Position numbers and translations under genes: made by a program. A stretch of 6,552 nt of DNA from Bacteroidales bacterium. Lineage in GTDB: Bacteria; Bacteroidota; Bacteroidia; Bacteroidales; VadinHA17. This document shows, piece after piece, positions 1 to 6,014 of the stretch (within the stretch, counting starts at the first letter, position 1; the number at the start of each line of letters is the position of its first letter). The notes under the pieces were generated by a model, which saw nothing but the letters and a program-made list of their open reading frames with translations, was not told the DNA's origin and did no database searches. The DNA lies in NCBI GenBank assembly GCA_027451265.1, contig DAIDJT010000146.1, positions 1-6,552 of the forward strand, given 5' to 3'.

Positions 1-251
1 CTTTTGTCACTGGCGGTTATAATACCGCGCAGGGCCCAGTCATTAACGATCTCTGCGGGGTGACGTTTGGTATAATCGGTTATAGCCAGCTGGTCTGCGT
101 AGAGTGCCCTGACCTGCTGAACGGATACTATCTCACCCGGCTCAAAAGACTTCTCCGGGGGAGGAGTTTCGTTGTTGTCTGTGCATGCTGCTGCCAGGAG
201 CAATCCCGCTGCAATTATTGTAAATGAGAATATCCTGATGTTTTTTTTCAT
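1..251 (-). CDS. DUF5689-like lipoprotein, N-terminal part (C-terminus off the left edge)
   Basis: The first 83 codons are present; the rest lies beyond base 1. The protein begins MKKNIRIFSF, has a hydrophobic segment (about residues 7-22) and a lipobox LAAAC with Cys23, so it should be exported and lipidated. A low-complexity Asn/Pro linker (TDNNETPPPE) follows. Residues about 40-83 (IVSVQQVRALYADQLAI, then WALRGIITASDK) resemble the start of the DUF5689 domain of Bacteroidota surface lipoproteins, which opens with an I..V..L stretch and reaches a G.I.[ST]SD motif. The molecular role of that family is not established. It follows the TonB-dependent receptor on the same strand with a 21-bp gap, so the two are probably one operon and may work together at the outer membrane. 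I chose the ATG at 251 because a full Shine-Dalgarno lies 8 nt upstream; an in-frame ATG at 269 overlaps that site and is less likely. Confidence 0.75.
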   Translation of the reverse strand, partial: MKKNIRIFSFTIIAAGLLLAAACTDNNETPPPEKSFEPGEIVSVQQVRALYADQLAITDYTKRHPAEIVNDWALRGIITASDK

Positions 252-259
252 GATCTGTT

Positions 260-266
260 CCTCCTT
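260..266 (-). promoter_or_regulatory. Strong Shine-Dalgarno for the DUF5689-like lipoprotein
   Basis: The minus strand reads AAGGAGG followed by an 8-nt spacer (AACAGATC) and the ATG at 251. It is a near-perfect anti-16S match. None of the other complete genes in this window has such a site, and it decides the start over the in-frame ATG at 269. It sits just after the receptor's tandem TAATAA stops (275-270), in a position suited to re-initiation within a shared transcript. Confidence 0.75.
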
Positions 267-272
267 CATTTA

Positions 273-2990
273 TTAGTACCTGATGCTGAGATTAATGAAG
301 TAGTTAAAGCCGTTGGCGTAGTAAATCCGTGGCTGGAACAAATCAGGTCTTTCCGGGTCATAACGGTACTGTTCGTACCCGCCTGTGACCAGTGTGCGGT
401 TATTCAGGATATTGCTGACATTGGCGCTCAGGCTGACATAGAGGTCATCAAACCGCCATGACTTCCCGACGAAAAGGTCGAGGAGGAATCCGGGCTCAGC
501 ATTCTTCTGGTAATCCCAGTAGGGATAATAGCCGCTATCGTCCTTTGTGCGTGTCACAGGGTTGAAGTCGAGCCAGATGTTGTCATAATAGCTGCCTGTC
601 AGTCCGGCCCACCAGAACCTTGATGAGTTGTACTCAACTCCCAGTGCCAGTGCGGTCTGCGGGGTGCCGCTCTGCCGGAAGTACCGGATCCATACCTCTT
701 CGTTGCTCAGCACCTGGCTATTGTTGTCCTGGGTGATTGTGATTTTCGGGTTGGTAACCCATAGGTACTGTCCCAGGGAGGCCACTGCATTAACCGACAG
801 TTCCGAGGTGATGCCCACTTCTGCGCCTGCCTCGATCCCGTAGTTTTCCTTGTCTATTCCGGTCATCGCATAGTTTACCAGTGTTCTCCACTCATCATGA
901 TAGAAGCTGGTAACCTCGGTCTGATTCATAAAACGCGTGTAATATGCTGTCAATCTTCCTGTTACTACCGGTGATCGAAGTACGTAGCTTATATCACCGG
1001 AAAAGATCATCTCCTCGCGGAGCTCCGGTGTCAGGCTGTTGCGGGTACGTGGTGAGAGGAAGCTGTTTTTAAAGAGTGGAGGGTTGGTGGTCAGCAGCGC
1101 GTTGAAGAGTATCATATGGCGTCCGGTAAAGCGATAATCGCCTCCTGCCTTGACGCCCCAGGTGGGGAAATCGAGTGTTTCCGACTTTCCGAACGAGTTG
1201 TCCGGGAAGAGTCCCTTGCGCATCAGTCCTTCGCGCCACATTGCGGTATACCTGGCATGTGCGCTCAGGTAGAGCTTGAATCTGTTTCCGGTCCATGTTC
1301 CGGTTCCCCAGAGGGTAGCTCCGCGCTGATATGCATAATAGCTGCTGCCGAAGGCCTCACCTTCAGTGACTGCATTGTCCGGATTGTTCAGGTCATTCTG
1401 GAATGCCTCCGGGTTGTCAGGGTAATCTCTTTCAGCGAACTGATCCACGTCAAGCCAGTAATCGCCGCCAAGAAGGTCCTTTATCACGTTAAAGTTGTGT
1501 CCGCGGTATATGTCGATGAGGAGACCACCTGTCAGGTTGAGCCTGGCTGATGCATCCCATGATGCCCTGGTATTGAGCTGGAACTGTGAGAGGTCGTTTC
1601 GGCGGTCCTCAACGATATATTTTGAGCGGTTCCCGGTAAGGACATTGCCTTCCAATCCTCCTTCGTTATAGACTGAGTAAATGTTTTTCCTGTTGGCGAA
1701 ATAGAAATGATCCCAATCTATCTGGCTCACAGCAGGATCAGTTTCCCAGGCTTCTGTAATACGGTTCTGGTCAGATTCTGCATAAAAATAGCTTGGCAAT
1801 TTACGGTAGTAGTCAGGGCGGGGATCAAGCACATCGTACCAGTTAAGGGCTGAGTATCCGCTTTTCCCGAACCAGTATCCGGCGGTGGTCTGGATATCCA
1901 GTTTGTCCGACGGTTTCCAGGTATGTGCGAGGGTCATCAGAGGTTTGTTGTTGCTTCTGACACGAGCGCTGCGCACCTCACCGTTCTGATAGCCCCAGTA
2001 GGGGTTATAGAAGTTACTTCCGGCGAGGTCATAGACCTCCTGTGTGGATCCGCCGCCAACGCCTCTCTCGTATATTGCATCAAGGGCTGTGAAGTTGAGG
2101 CTATGGCTGGCATTGATCTTCTTCTCCACTGTGAGAAACAGGGAGGTGGCATTATAGAAGGTACCCAGATCATAACCGTGCTCACCCCAGCGATGTGAGA
2201 GGCTGCCGGTTACTGCCCAGTTGTTGTTCATCAGCCCGGTACTGTATGTCAGCATTGCCCTGTTTGGATAGGTGCGGTTGGACCGCGACAAGACTGCACG
2301 TATGCCGGACCGGTATTCTGAGGCTCTTGTGTTTATCCGTGTGGCGCCACCCACCGGTTCAAACAGGAATCCGATAGGTTCGGGTCCGGAGCTGACCATG
2401 GAGCTGCGCATGACATCGTTAAGTCCGCCCCAGTTTGACCAGTAAGGTGCTCCTGACTCAATGTCATTGACTACGAATCCGTTAAGGCTTACGTTCTGAT
2501 AATTGTTTTCGTATCCCCTGTTTCTGTACATGACCTGGCCGAAGGTATAGGCAGCCGTGCTCATGAATATATCAGCAGAGGCGCTCAGGGCACCCTGAAT
2601 TGATTGTGTCTCGAAGCCGTCTTCGGAGAAGCCCTCCATGGTGTTTACCGTGCCGATATCCATCATGAAACCAGCCATTTCAGCGAGGGCTATTGTGCCG
2701 GCATCTGTCGTTTTACCGGCAGTAACTGTCACGCTTACAATCGCCTGTTCATAATCCGGCATGTTGAGGAATAGCATCTGCCTGCCTTCATTCACATAAA
2801 TGTTGAAGGATCCGTCGTTGCCGGAGCGGCCAAGTTCATTTCCTGAGGCATCTGCAATCACTGCTCCCGCCAGGGGTGTCTGACTGTTCCTTCCCGTCAC
2901 TATTCCTTTGACGGTACCCTGCTGCGCGAATGCAGTGCCGCAGGAGAGAATAATCATTAGAATTAAGAAAATCAGTTTGTTATGTTTCAT
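273..2990 (-). CDS. TonB-dependent outer-membrane receptor with N-terminal carboxypeptidase-regulatory-like domain
   Basis: This 905-residue protein should sit in the outer membrane and import a bound ligand using TonB/ExbBD energy. Residues 1-22 are a signal peptide with a likely cut at AFA|QQ. Residues about 25-103 (GTVKGIVTGRNSQTPLAGAV...) form a CarboxypepD_reg-like beta-sandwich, the usual N-terminal extension of Bacteroidota receptors. Residues about 120-223 look like the plug, with YQNVSLNGFVVND near 164-176 and a VGGATRINTR stretch near 213-222. The rest is a long beta-barrel rich in alternating aromatic residues, ending INLSIRY with a terminal aromatic residue as expected for BAM-dependent insertion. 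I see no clear TonB box. No SusD partner follows; a DUF5689-like lipoprotein does, so this is not a standard glycan SusCD pair. The ligand cannot be read from the sequence; the divergent EEP enzyme hints at a phosphorylated or nucleic-acid-derived compound (inference). The start is supported by the signal peptide and the upstream promoter; no Shine-Dalgarno is visible. Confidence 0.92.
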   Translation of the reverse strand: MKHNKLIFLILMIILSCGTAFAQQGTVKGIVTGRNSQTPLAGAVIADASGNELGRSGNDGSFNIYVNEGRQMLFLNMPDYEQAIVSVTVTAGKTTDAGTIALAEMAGFMMDIGTVNTMEGFSEDGFETQSIQGALSASADIFMSTAAYTFGQVMYRNRGYENNYQNVSLNGFVVNDIESGAPYWSNWGGLNDVMRSSMVSSGPEPIGFLFEPVGGATRINTRASEYRSGIRAVLSRSNRTYPNRAMLTYSTGLMNNNWAVTGSLSHRWGEHGYDLGTFYNATSLFLTVEKKINASHSLNFTALDAIYERGVGGGSTQEVYDLAGSNFYNPYWGYQNGEVRSARVRSNNKPLMTLAHTWKPSDKLDIQTTAGYWFGKSGYSALNWYDVLDPRPDYYRKLPSYFYAESDQNRITEAWETDPAVSQIDWDHFYFANRKNIYSVYNEGGLEGNVLTGNRSKYIVEDRRNDLSQFQLNTRASWDASARLNLTGGLLIDIYRGHNFNVIKDLLGGDYWLDVDQFAERDYPDNPEAFQNDLNNPDNAVTEGEAFGSSYYAYQRGATLWGTGTWTGNRFKLYLSAHARYTAMWREGLMRKGLFPDNSFGKSETLDFPTWGVKAGGDYRFTGRHMILFNALLTTNPPLFKNSFLSPRTRNSLTPELREEMIFSGDISYVLRSPVVTGRLTAYYTRFMNQTEVTSFYHDEWRTLVNYAMTGIDKENYGIEAGAEVGITSELSVNAVASLGQYLWVTNPKITITQDNNSQVLSNEEVWIRYFRQSGTPQTALALGVEYNSSRFWWAGLTGSYYDNIWLDFNPVTRTKDDSGYYPYWDYQKNAEPGFLLDLFVGKSWRFDDLYVSLSANVSNILNNRTLVTGGYEQYRYDPERPDLFQPRIYYANGFNYFINLSIRY

Positions 2991-3011
2991 TGGTTGTCTG
3001 AAAGAGAAGGA

Positions 3012-3043
3012 CGAAAGATAGAGCTTTTCGAAGAGATGACAAA
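3012..3043 (-). promoter_or_regulatory. Putative Bacteroidota promoter of the TonB-dependent receptor operon
   Basis: On the minus strand TTTG (3043-3040) is separated by exactly 19 nt from TATCTTTC (3020-3013). This matches the Bacteroidota -33/-7 form TTTG-N19-TAnnTTTG except for the last base of the -7 box. It lies about 22 bp before the receptor ATG, giving a short untranslated leader. It shares the intergenic region with the promoter of the divergent EEP gene. Confidence 0.55.
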
Positions 3044-3069
3044 GGATAAAATCCGATACCTAAAAGCGC

Positions 3070-3077
3070 TAACTTTG
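3070..3077 (+). promoter_or_regulatory. Putative -7 element of the secreted EEP gene
   Basis: TAACTTTG is a perfect match to the Bacteroidota -7 consensus TAnnTTTG and ends 18 bp before the ATG at 3096. No clear TTG/TTTG -33 element is present at the right spacing (around 3047-3050), so the promoter may be weak or may need an activator. It faces away from the receptor promoter; about 26 bp separate the two elements, so one regulator could act on both. Confidence 0.5.
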
Positions 3078-3095
3078 CCAACACATTAAAGCTTT

Positions 3096-4136
3096 ATGAT
3101 AACGCGGATCACATTTATATTAATACTGTTCTCGTCACTGATGACGATAAATGCGCAGCAGCAGTTAAGAACCGGGCTGATAGCTTTTTACAACCTTGAG
3201 AATCTTTTCGATACAATAGATACTCCAGGGGTGCTGGATGAGGAGTTCACCCCGGATGGCCCTAATAAATGGAGCGGTAACCGGTACAGGGAAAAGCTTG
3301 ACAATATGGCTTATGCCATATCAAAGATCGGTGAGGATGAGGGCTGGAAAGGCGGTCCGGCCGTGCTTGGCGTTTCTGAGATTGAAAACCGGTCTGTGCT
3401 TGAGGATCTCGCGGCGCATCCTCTTTTAAAGGAATCGAATTACCAGATTGTTCATTATGATTCACCTGACCTGCGTGGGGTGGATGTGGCTCTGATGTAC
3501 AGGCCTCGTTTTTTCAGCGTGACATCATCAGCGAGTCCATCGCTGCCACTGACCAGTGAAGAGGGGGAACCGGTTTATACCCGTGATCAGCTTGTGGTCT
3601 CCGGGATCTTTGACGGTGAACCGATGCATTTCATCGTGGGGCACTGGCCTTCGCGATCAGGAGGCGAACTGACCACACGTCCTCGCCGCAATGCTGCTGC
3701 AGAGCTTTCCCGAAGGCTCGTAGACAGCCTTCTTGCGATTGACAGCAGTGGGAAGGTGTTTGTTATGGGCGACCTGAATGATGATCCCGTGGATGAAAGC
3801 CTGAGGAAATACCTCCGGGCAGCCGGTAATCCTGAAAGACTGAAGGAAGGGGAGATGTTCAATACAATGTTTCCTCTTTTCAGGAAGGGTATTGGCTCGT
3901 TGAACTACCGCGACGGAATGAACCTGTTCGACCAGATCATTGTCTCGCCTTCACTGGTAGGCACCGACTACTCCTCCTACAAGTTTCATCATGCCCGTGT
4001 ATTCAATTCTCCGTTTCTGATGCAGAAAGACGGGCAGTACAAGGGATATCCTTTGCGATCATTTGCAGGGACTGTCTGGCAGGGTGGCTACAGTGACCAC
4101 TTCCCGGTCTACGTTATAATCGTTCGCAAGGTTTAA
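3096..4136 (+). CDS. Secreted endonuclease/exonuclease/phosphatase (EEP) family enzyme
   Basis: This 346-residue protein is predicted to be an exported metal-dependent phosphodiesterase or nuclease of the EEP (DNase I-like) superfamily. Residues 1-20 are a signal peptide with a likely cut at INA|QQ. The EEP motifs appear in order: FYNLENLFD with Asn33; GVSEIEN with metal-ligand Glu95; GVDVALMYR (128-136); GHWPSRSGG with His183; MGDLNDDP with Asp226 and Asn228; and the terminal SDHFPV with Asp334 and catalytic His335. The set of catalytic residues looks complete, so the enzyme should be active. The YNLENLFD opening and GHWPSRSGG are typical of a Bacteroidota EEP subgroup often annotated only as 'endonuclease'; the substrate is not known from sequence. 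It is transcribed divergently from the receptor operon and converges with a second EEP gene. No Shine-Dalgarno is visible. Confidence 0.9.
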   Translation: MITRITFILILFSSLMTINAQQQLRTGLIAFYNLENLFDTIDTPGVLDEEFTPDGPNKWSGNRYREKLDNMAYAISKIGEDEGWKGGPAVLGVSEIENRSVLEDLAAHPLLKESNYQIVHYDSPDLRGVDVALMYRPRFFSVTSSASPSLPLTSEEGEPVYTRDQLVVSGIFDGEPMHFIVGHWPSRSGGELTTRPRRNAAAELSRRLVDSLLAIDSSGKVFVMGDLNDDPVDESLRKYLRAAGNPERLKEGEMFNTMFPLFRKGIGSLNYRDGMNLFDQIIVSPSLVGTDYSSYKFHHARVFNSPFLMQKDGQYKGYPLRSFAGTVWQGGYSDHFPVYVIIVRKV

Positions 4137-4144
4137 CCGTCACA

Positions 4145-5065
4145 TCAACGGCTGATTCCTTCAGGGTTGATTTTTATTCCCAGGGGCCTGTGGTCTGAAA
4201 GGACTTCGTTGTAATCAGGATAACAGGGGCTTACCTTAAATACGACGGTTGTGTCAATGGCAGTGAAGAGTTCATTTGTCACAAGGATGTGGTCGATATG
4301 GCTGGGCCAGGAAGGATATGACCACCAGAGCTGGCTCCCTTTTGCGATCTCCATGTCGGCGAAGGCGAAGTCTGATGGATTCTCAATAAAATTCAGAAAG
4401 GGATTCTCTGTAAAATTTTCTGAGAGGATCTCATCATTGTAATCGCCCATCATCACCACCGCATCATCGGGCCTCTGCTGGTCAATGTATTCCTTGAGCT
4501 GGCGGGATGCGGAACGGCGGCTGTTCTCGTTGTCGGATCCCCCGCAGCATTTGAGGTGCAGGTTGATCAGAATAAGCTCCCTGCCTGAAGCTTTGTGTCT
4601 TACAATCATCTCGAACGGCGGTCTGGGGAATGCCCAGGTGTCGTTTTCGAATAATGTGCGTACGGTTCCCGGGACGAGTTCTGTCTCGCTGTTTTTCAGC
4701 AGGTATGCAAGGTTCCATTCATCGTTGTTGATCGGGTAGAAGATGCCGGTCCATCCAGGCATCTGTTTCACGAGACGGTTAAAATCGGCCTCTGATGCCA
4801 CCTCCTGAAGGGCCACAATGTCAGGGTCAATTGTCTTTAACAGGGCAGAGAGTGCTGTTACGCTTGTGTATCCGGCTTTTGGAAATCCTTCGACATTGAA
4901 GGTGATGATGTCGAGGGTGGATGTGCTGCCCGGGGTGACGCATGCCGCGAAGAGACTGGTATCATCCGGAGAAGGCGGGTCCGGAATTCGCCGGCAGGAC
5001 AAGGCCGCAGTGGTTGCGGCCATTACAAGCACAAACAGGTAATAATTGGAATGAAGACGAAACAT
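4145..5065 (-). CDS. EEP-family lipoprotein (metal-dependent phosphodiesterase/nuclease)
   Basis: From the ATG at 5065 this is a 306-residue protein. An in-frame TTG at 5074 would add three residues, but it lies inside the predicted -7 box and so is unlikely to be translated. A signal segment (about 8-22) ends in the lipobox ALSC with Cys24, followed by a Pro/Asp linker, so the enzyme should be membrane-anchored and face out of the cytoplasm. EEP motifs: TFNVEGF with Asn57; VALQEV with Glu88; LINLHLKCCGG with His170; MMGDYND with Asp208 and Asn210; SHIDHIL with Asp258; and SDHRPLG with Asp291 and catalytic His292. Spacing and motif wording differ clearly from the convergent secreted EEP enzyme, so they look like different subfamilies rather than a recent duplication. 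The substrate is unknown; related EEP lipoproteins include nucleases and phospholipid or inositol phosphatases. Only 8 bp separate the two stop codons. Confidence 0.88.
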   Translation of the reverse strand: MFRLHSNYYLFVLVMAATTAALSCRRIPDPPSPDDTSLFAACVTPGSTSTLDIITFNVEGFPKAGYTSVTALSALLKTIDPDIVALQEVASEADFNRLVKQMPGWTGIFYPINNDEWNLAYLLKNSETELVPGTVRTLFENDTWAFPRPPFEMIVRHKASGRELILINLHLKCCGGSDNENSRRSASRQLKEYIDQQRPDDAVVMMGDYNDEILSENFTENPFLNFIENPSDFAFADMEIAKGSQLWWSYPSWPSHIDHILVTNELFTAIDTTVVFKVSPCYPDYNEVLSDHRPLGIKINPEGISR

Positions 5066-5071
5066 ATAATG

Positions 5072-5102
5072 CAAAGTTGATTAAAATTCCGTTACCGGCA
5101 AA
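5072..5102 (-). promoter_or_regulatory. Putative promoter of the EEP lipoprotein gene, nearly leaderless
   Basis: On the minus strand TTTG (5102-5099) is followed by 19 nt and then CAACTTTG (5079-5072), a seven-of-eight form of TAnnTTTG scoring the free positions as matches. The spacing is identical to that of the receptor promoter. The box ends 6 bp before the ATG at 5065, so the transcript would start within a few bases of the start codon. Confidence 0.55.
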
Positions 5103-5217
5103 AAAAAGAACCTGCCCGGAGGAAACTGTAACTGACAATACAGGCATACGCGGGGCGGGGGAATGTTGGATTACCTGCGGTGATCCCATTAGTGGAAACC
5201 TGCAAAGCGCAGGAATG

Positions 5218-5248
5218 CAGAGGCGGTGCCTCTGTTCTCTGTTTTATG
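5218..5248 (+). terminator. Left terminator-like unit of the inverted pair
   Basis: CAGAGGC-GGT-GCCTCTG (5218-5234) forms a 7-bp stem with a 3-nt loop, extendable by a G-U pair, and is followed on the plus strand by the T-rich tail TTCTCTGTTTTATG. It has the form of an intrinsic terminator for plus-strand transcription. No plus-strand gene ends near it: the closest upstream one stops at 4136. Its purpose is therefore unclear; it might stop antisense readthrough toward the tRNA. Confidence 0.5.
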
Positions 5249-5284
5249 TTACACTCCTCGCCTGGAAGCAGGCTCGTTGTGCTC

Positions 5285-5320
5285 CATAAAACAGAAACCA
5301 GGCCGTCACTGACGGCCTGG
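5285..5320 (-). terminator. Intrinsic terminator of tRNA-Ser
   Basis: On the minus strand, 16 nt past the tRNA 3' end, CCAGGCCGTC pairs with GACGGCCTGG (10 bp, loop AGT, 5320-5298). It is followed by TTTCTGTTTTATG. The GC-rich stem and T-rich tail make a convincing rho-independent terminator for the single-gene tRNA transcript. Confidence 0.8.
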
Positions 5321-5335
5321 CATTCCTGTGCTTTG

Positions 5336-5422
5336 CGGAGAGAGAGGGATTCGAACCCTCGGTCCAGTTGCCCGGACAACGGTTTTCGAGACCGCCCCAA
5401 TCGACCACTCTGGCATCTCTCC
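5336..5422 (-). tRNA. tRNA-Ser, anticodon CGA
   Basis: The 87-nt gene folds as a class II tRNA. The acceptor strands GGAGAGA (5422-5416) and TCTCTCC (5343-5337) pair perfectly, with discriminator G at 5336. The anticodon stem GCGGT/ACCGT encloses the loop CTCGAAA, giving anticodon CGA, which reads UCG. A long variable arm (TTGTCCGGGCAACTGGAC region) is as expected for serine. The T arm is GAGGG-TTCGAAT-CCCTC. The CCA end is not encoded: CAAAGC follows the discriminator, so CCA must be added after processing. It stands alone on the minus strand with its own -7 element upstream and terminator downstream. tRNA-Ser genes are common integration sites for mobile elements, but no integrase or duplicated tRNA 3' end is present here. 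Confidence 0.95.
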
Positions 5423-5428
5423 GGACTT

Positions 5429-5449
5429 GCCATACCCGCCGGGCATGGC
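5429..5449 (-). other. Hairpin in the predicted 5' leader of pre-tRNA-Ser
   Basis: On the minus strand GCCATGCCC and GGGTATGGC pair over 9 positions (one G-U) around a GGC loop. The hairpin ends 6 nt before the mature tRNA and begins about where transcription from the -7 element at 5455-5462 should start. It may protect the precursor 5' end or present the leader to RNase P; alternatively it is a DNA dyad at the start site. Confidence 0.5.
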
Positions 5450-5454
5450 GGCTG

Positions 5455-5462
5455 CAAATATA
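5455..5462 (-). promoter_or_regulatory. -7 element of the tRNA-Ser promoter
   Basis: TATATTTG on the minus strand is an exact match to the Bacteroidota -7 consensus TAnnTTTG, placed 32 bp before the mature tRNA 5' end. The -33 position is poor: an ATG stands where TTG would be expected about 18 nt upstream. A perfect -7 box with a weak -33 element is a usable tRNA promoter. Confidence 0.6.
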
Positions 5463-5484
5463 ACTCAAATTCTTAAGACTCATT

Positions 5485-5514
5485 TTTGATCATCGAAAAC
5501 TTAAAATAATATTG
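5485..5514 (+). promoter_or_regulatory. Putative promoter of the YCII-domain gene
   Basis: TTTG (5485-5488), an 18-nt spacer and TAATATTG (5507-5514, one mismatch to TAnnTTTG) place a start site near 5520 and an untranslated leader of about 30 nt before the ATG at 5549. It lies back to back with the tRNA promoter. The overlapping TTTCTTTG at 5523-5530 is a weaker alternative without a -33 partner. Confidence 0.45.
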
Positions 5515-5548
5515 TGTGTTACTTTCTTTGTCAATCAACAATGAGACA

Positions 5549-6007
5549 ATGAAAAGACTGCTGACAGCCGCACTGCTGATCACAACATCACTCCTGGCCG
5601 CAGCACAGGGAAAAACACCGGAGTATGACTCAACCCTTGCCCGGAAACTGGGCGCTGATGACCTGGGAATGAAAACCTATGTCCTCGTAATCCTGAAAAC
5701 CGGACCGGCCAGGATTAAGGATAAAGAGTTGAGAGACAGTCTTTTTGCCGGGCATTTTTCAAATATGGATAAACTTGCTGCTGATGGTAAGCTTGTTGCA
5801 GCAGGCCCCTTTGAAGATAATGAAAGCCAGTACCGCGGACTGTTCCTGTTTGATGTCCGGTCAGTGGCGGAAGCTGAAGAGCTTGTCAAAGGTGACCCGA
5901 CAGTGACCAGCGGTATCTTCGTAACTGAAATGTATCAGTGGTACGGATCGGCAGCCCTTCCCCTGCTGCTGGAAATACATCCGAAACTGCAGAAAAGAAG
6001 GCCGTGA
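5549..6007 (+). CDS. Exported YCII-domain (YciI-like) protein
   Basis: This is a 152-residue protein starting at the ATG at 5549. The frame is open back to a GTG at 5516, but that start would add eleven residues ahead of a clear signal peptide (MKRLLTAALLITTSLLAAAQ, likely cut near residues 19-20). Residues about 43-132 match the YCII domain, a small ferredoxin-like alpha/beta fold: TYVLVILKTGP opens the first strand, AGHFSNMDKLAADGKLVAAGPFED carries the conserved His69 and the GPF.D turn (Asp90), and GLFLFDVRSVAEAEELVKGDPTV contains the typical helix and the D-P pair (116-117). Most YciI proteins are cytoplasmic, form dimers, and have no settled reaction, with a His/Asp pair in a presumed active site. 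The export signal makes this a periplasmic variant; its substrate is unknown. The gene is monocistronic by layout, with promoter elements upstream and a terminator 195 bp after the stop. Confidence 0.85.
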   Translation: MKRLLTAALLITTSLLAAAQGKTPEYDSTLARKLGADDLGMKTYVLVILKTGPARIKDKELRDSLFAGHFSNMDKLAADGKLVAAGPFEDNESQYRGLFLFDVRSVAEAEELVKGDPTVTSGIFVTEMYQWYGSAALPLLLEIHPKLQKRRP

Positions 6008-6014
6008 ATGATAC

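Larger units (their letters stand above)
5201..5337. repeat. Imperfect inverted repeat of two terminator-like units beside tRNA-Ser
   Basis: The left arm (5201-5248, read on plus) and right arm (5337-5285, read on minus) share the same order of parts. The flank is GCAAAGCGCAGGAATG on the left and GCAAAGCACAGGAATG on the right; then comes a hairpin; then a tail ending CTGTTTTATG. The flanks (5202-5218 with 5320-5336) can pair over 17 positions with one G-U, and the tails (5239-5248 with 5285-5294) over 10. The hairpins differ in sequence and length, yet each is internally self-complementary. A smaller hairpin, GCCTG-GAAG-CAGGC (5260-5273), sits at the tip. In single-stranded form the whole could fold as a cross with opposed side hairpins. 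I do not recognise it as a named repeat family. Confidence 0.8.

Noticed and set aside
1069..1550. Open frames on both strands inside the receptor gene
   Set aside because: They lie wholly within the 905-residue receptor, which has clear domains and end signals; they are shadow frames.
273..2990. SusC-type glycan receptor with a SusD partner
   Set aside because: No SusD-like gene follows; the neighbour is a short-linker DUF5689-like lipoprotein, and no glycan enzymes are present.
2920..2990. Receptor as a lipoprotein through Cys17 (ILSCG)
   Set aside because: The -2 position is Leu, a poor lipobox, and AFA|QQ a few residues later is a standard signal peptidase I site.
4137..4147. Terminator between the convergent EEP genes
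   Set aside because: The 8-bp gap and nearby bases allow only a 4-bp CCGT/ACGG stem without a T-run, too weak to call.
5066..5074. TTG start for the EEP lipoprotein, adding three residues
   Set aside because: The TTG is part of the predicted -7 promoter box, and the ATG at 5065 gives a complete lipoprotein signal.
5201..5337. CRISPR repeat pair or insertion-sequence ends
   Set aside because: There are only two copies, in inverted orientation, with no spacer pattern, no transposase and no target-site duplication that I can see.
5336..5422. Integration (att) site at tRNA-Ser
   Set aside because: No integrase, no direct repeat of the tRNA 3' end and no foreign-looking gene block lie in the window.
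5092..5483. Overlapping open frames on both strands across the tRNA region
   Set aside because: They run through tRNA-Ser and its terminator, with no recognisable domain or start signal.
5516..5548. GTG start for the YCII protein
   Set aside because: It would place eleven residues ahead of a normal signal peptide and would overlap the predicted transcription start; the ATG at 5549 is a better start.
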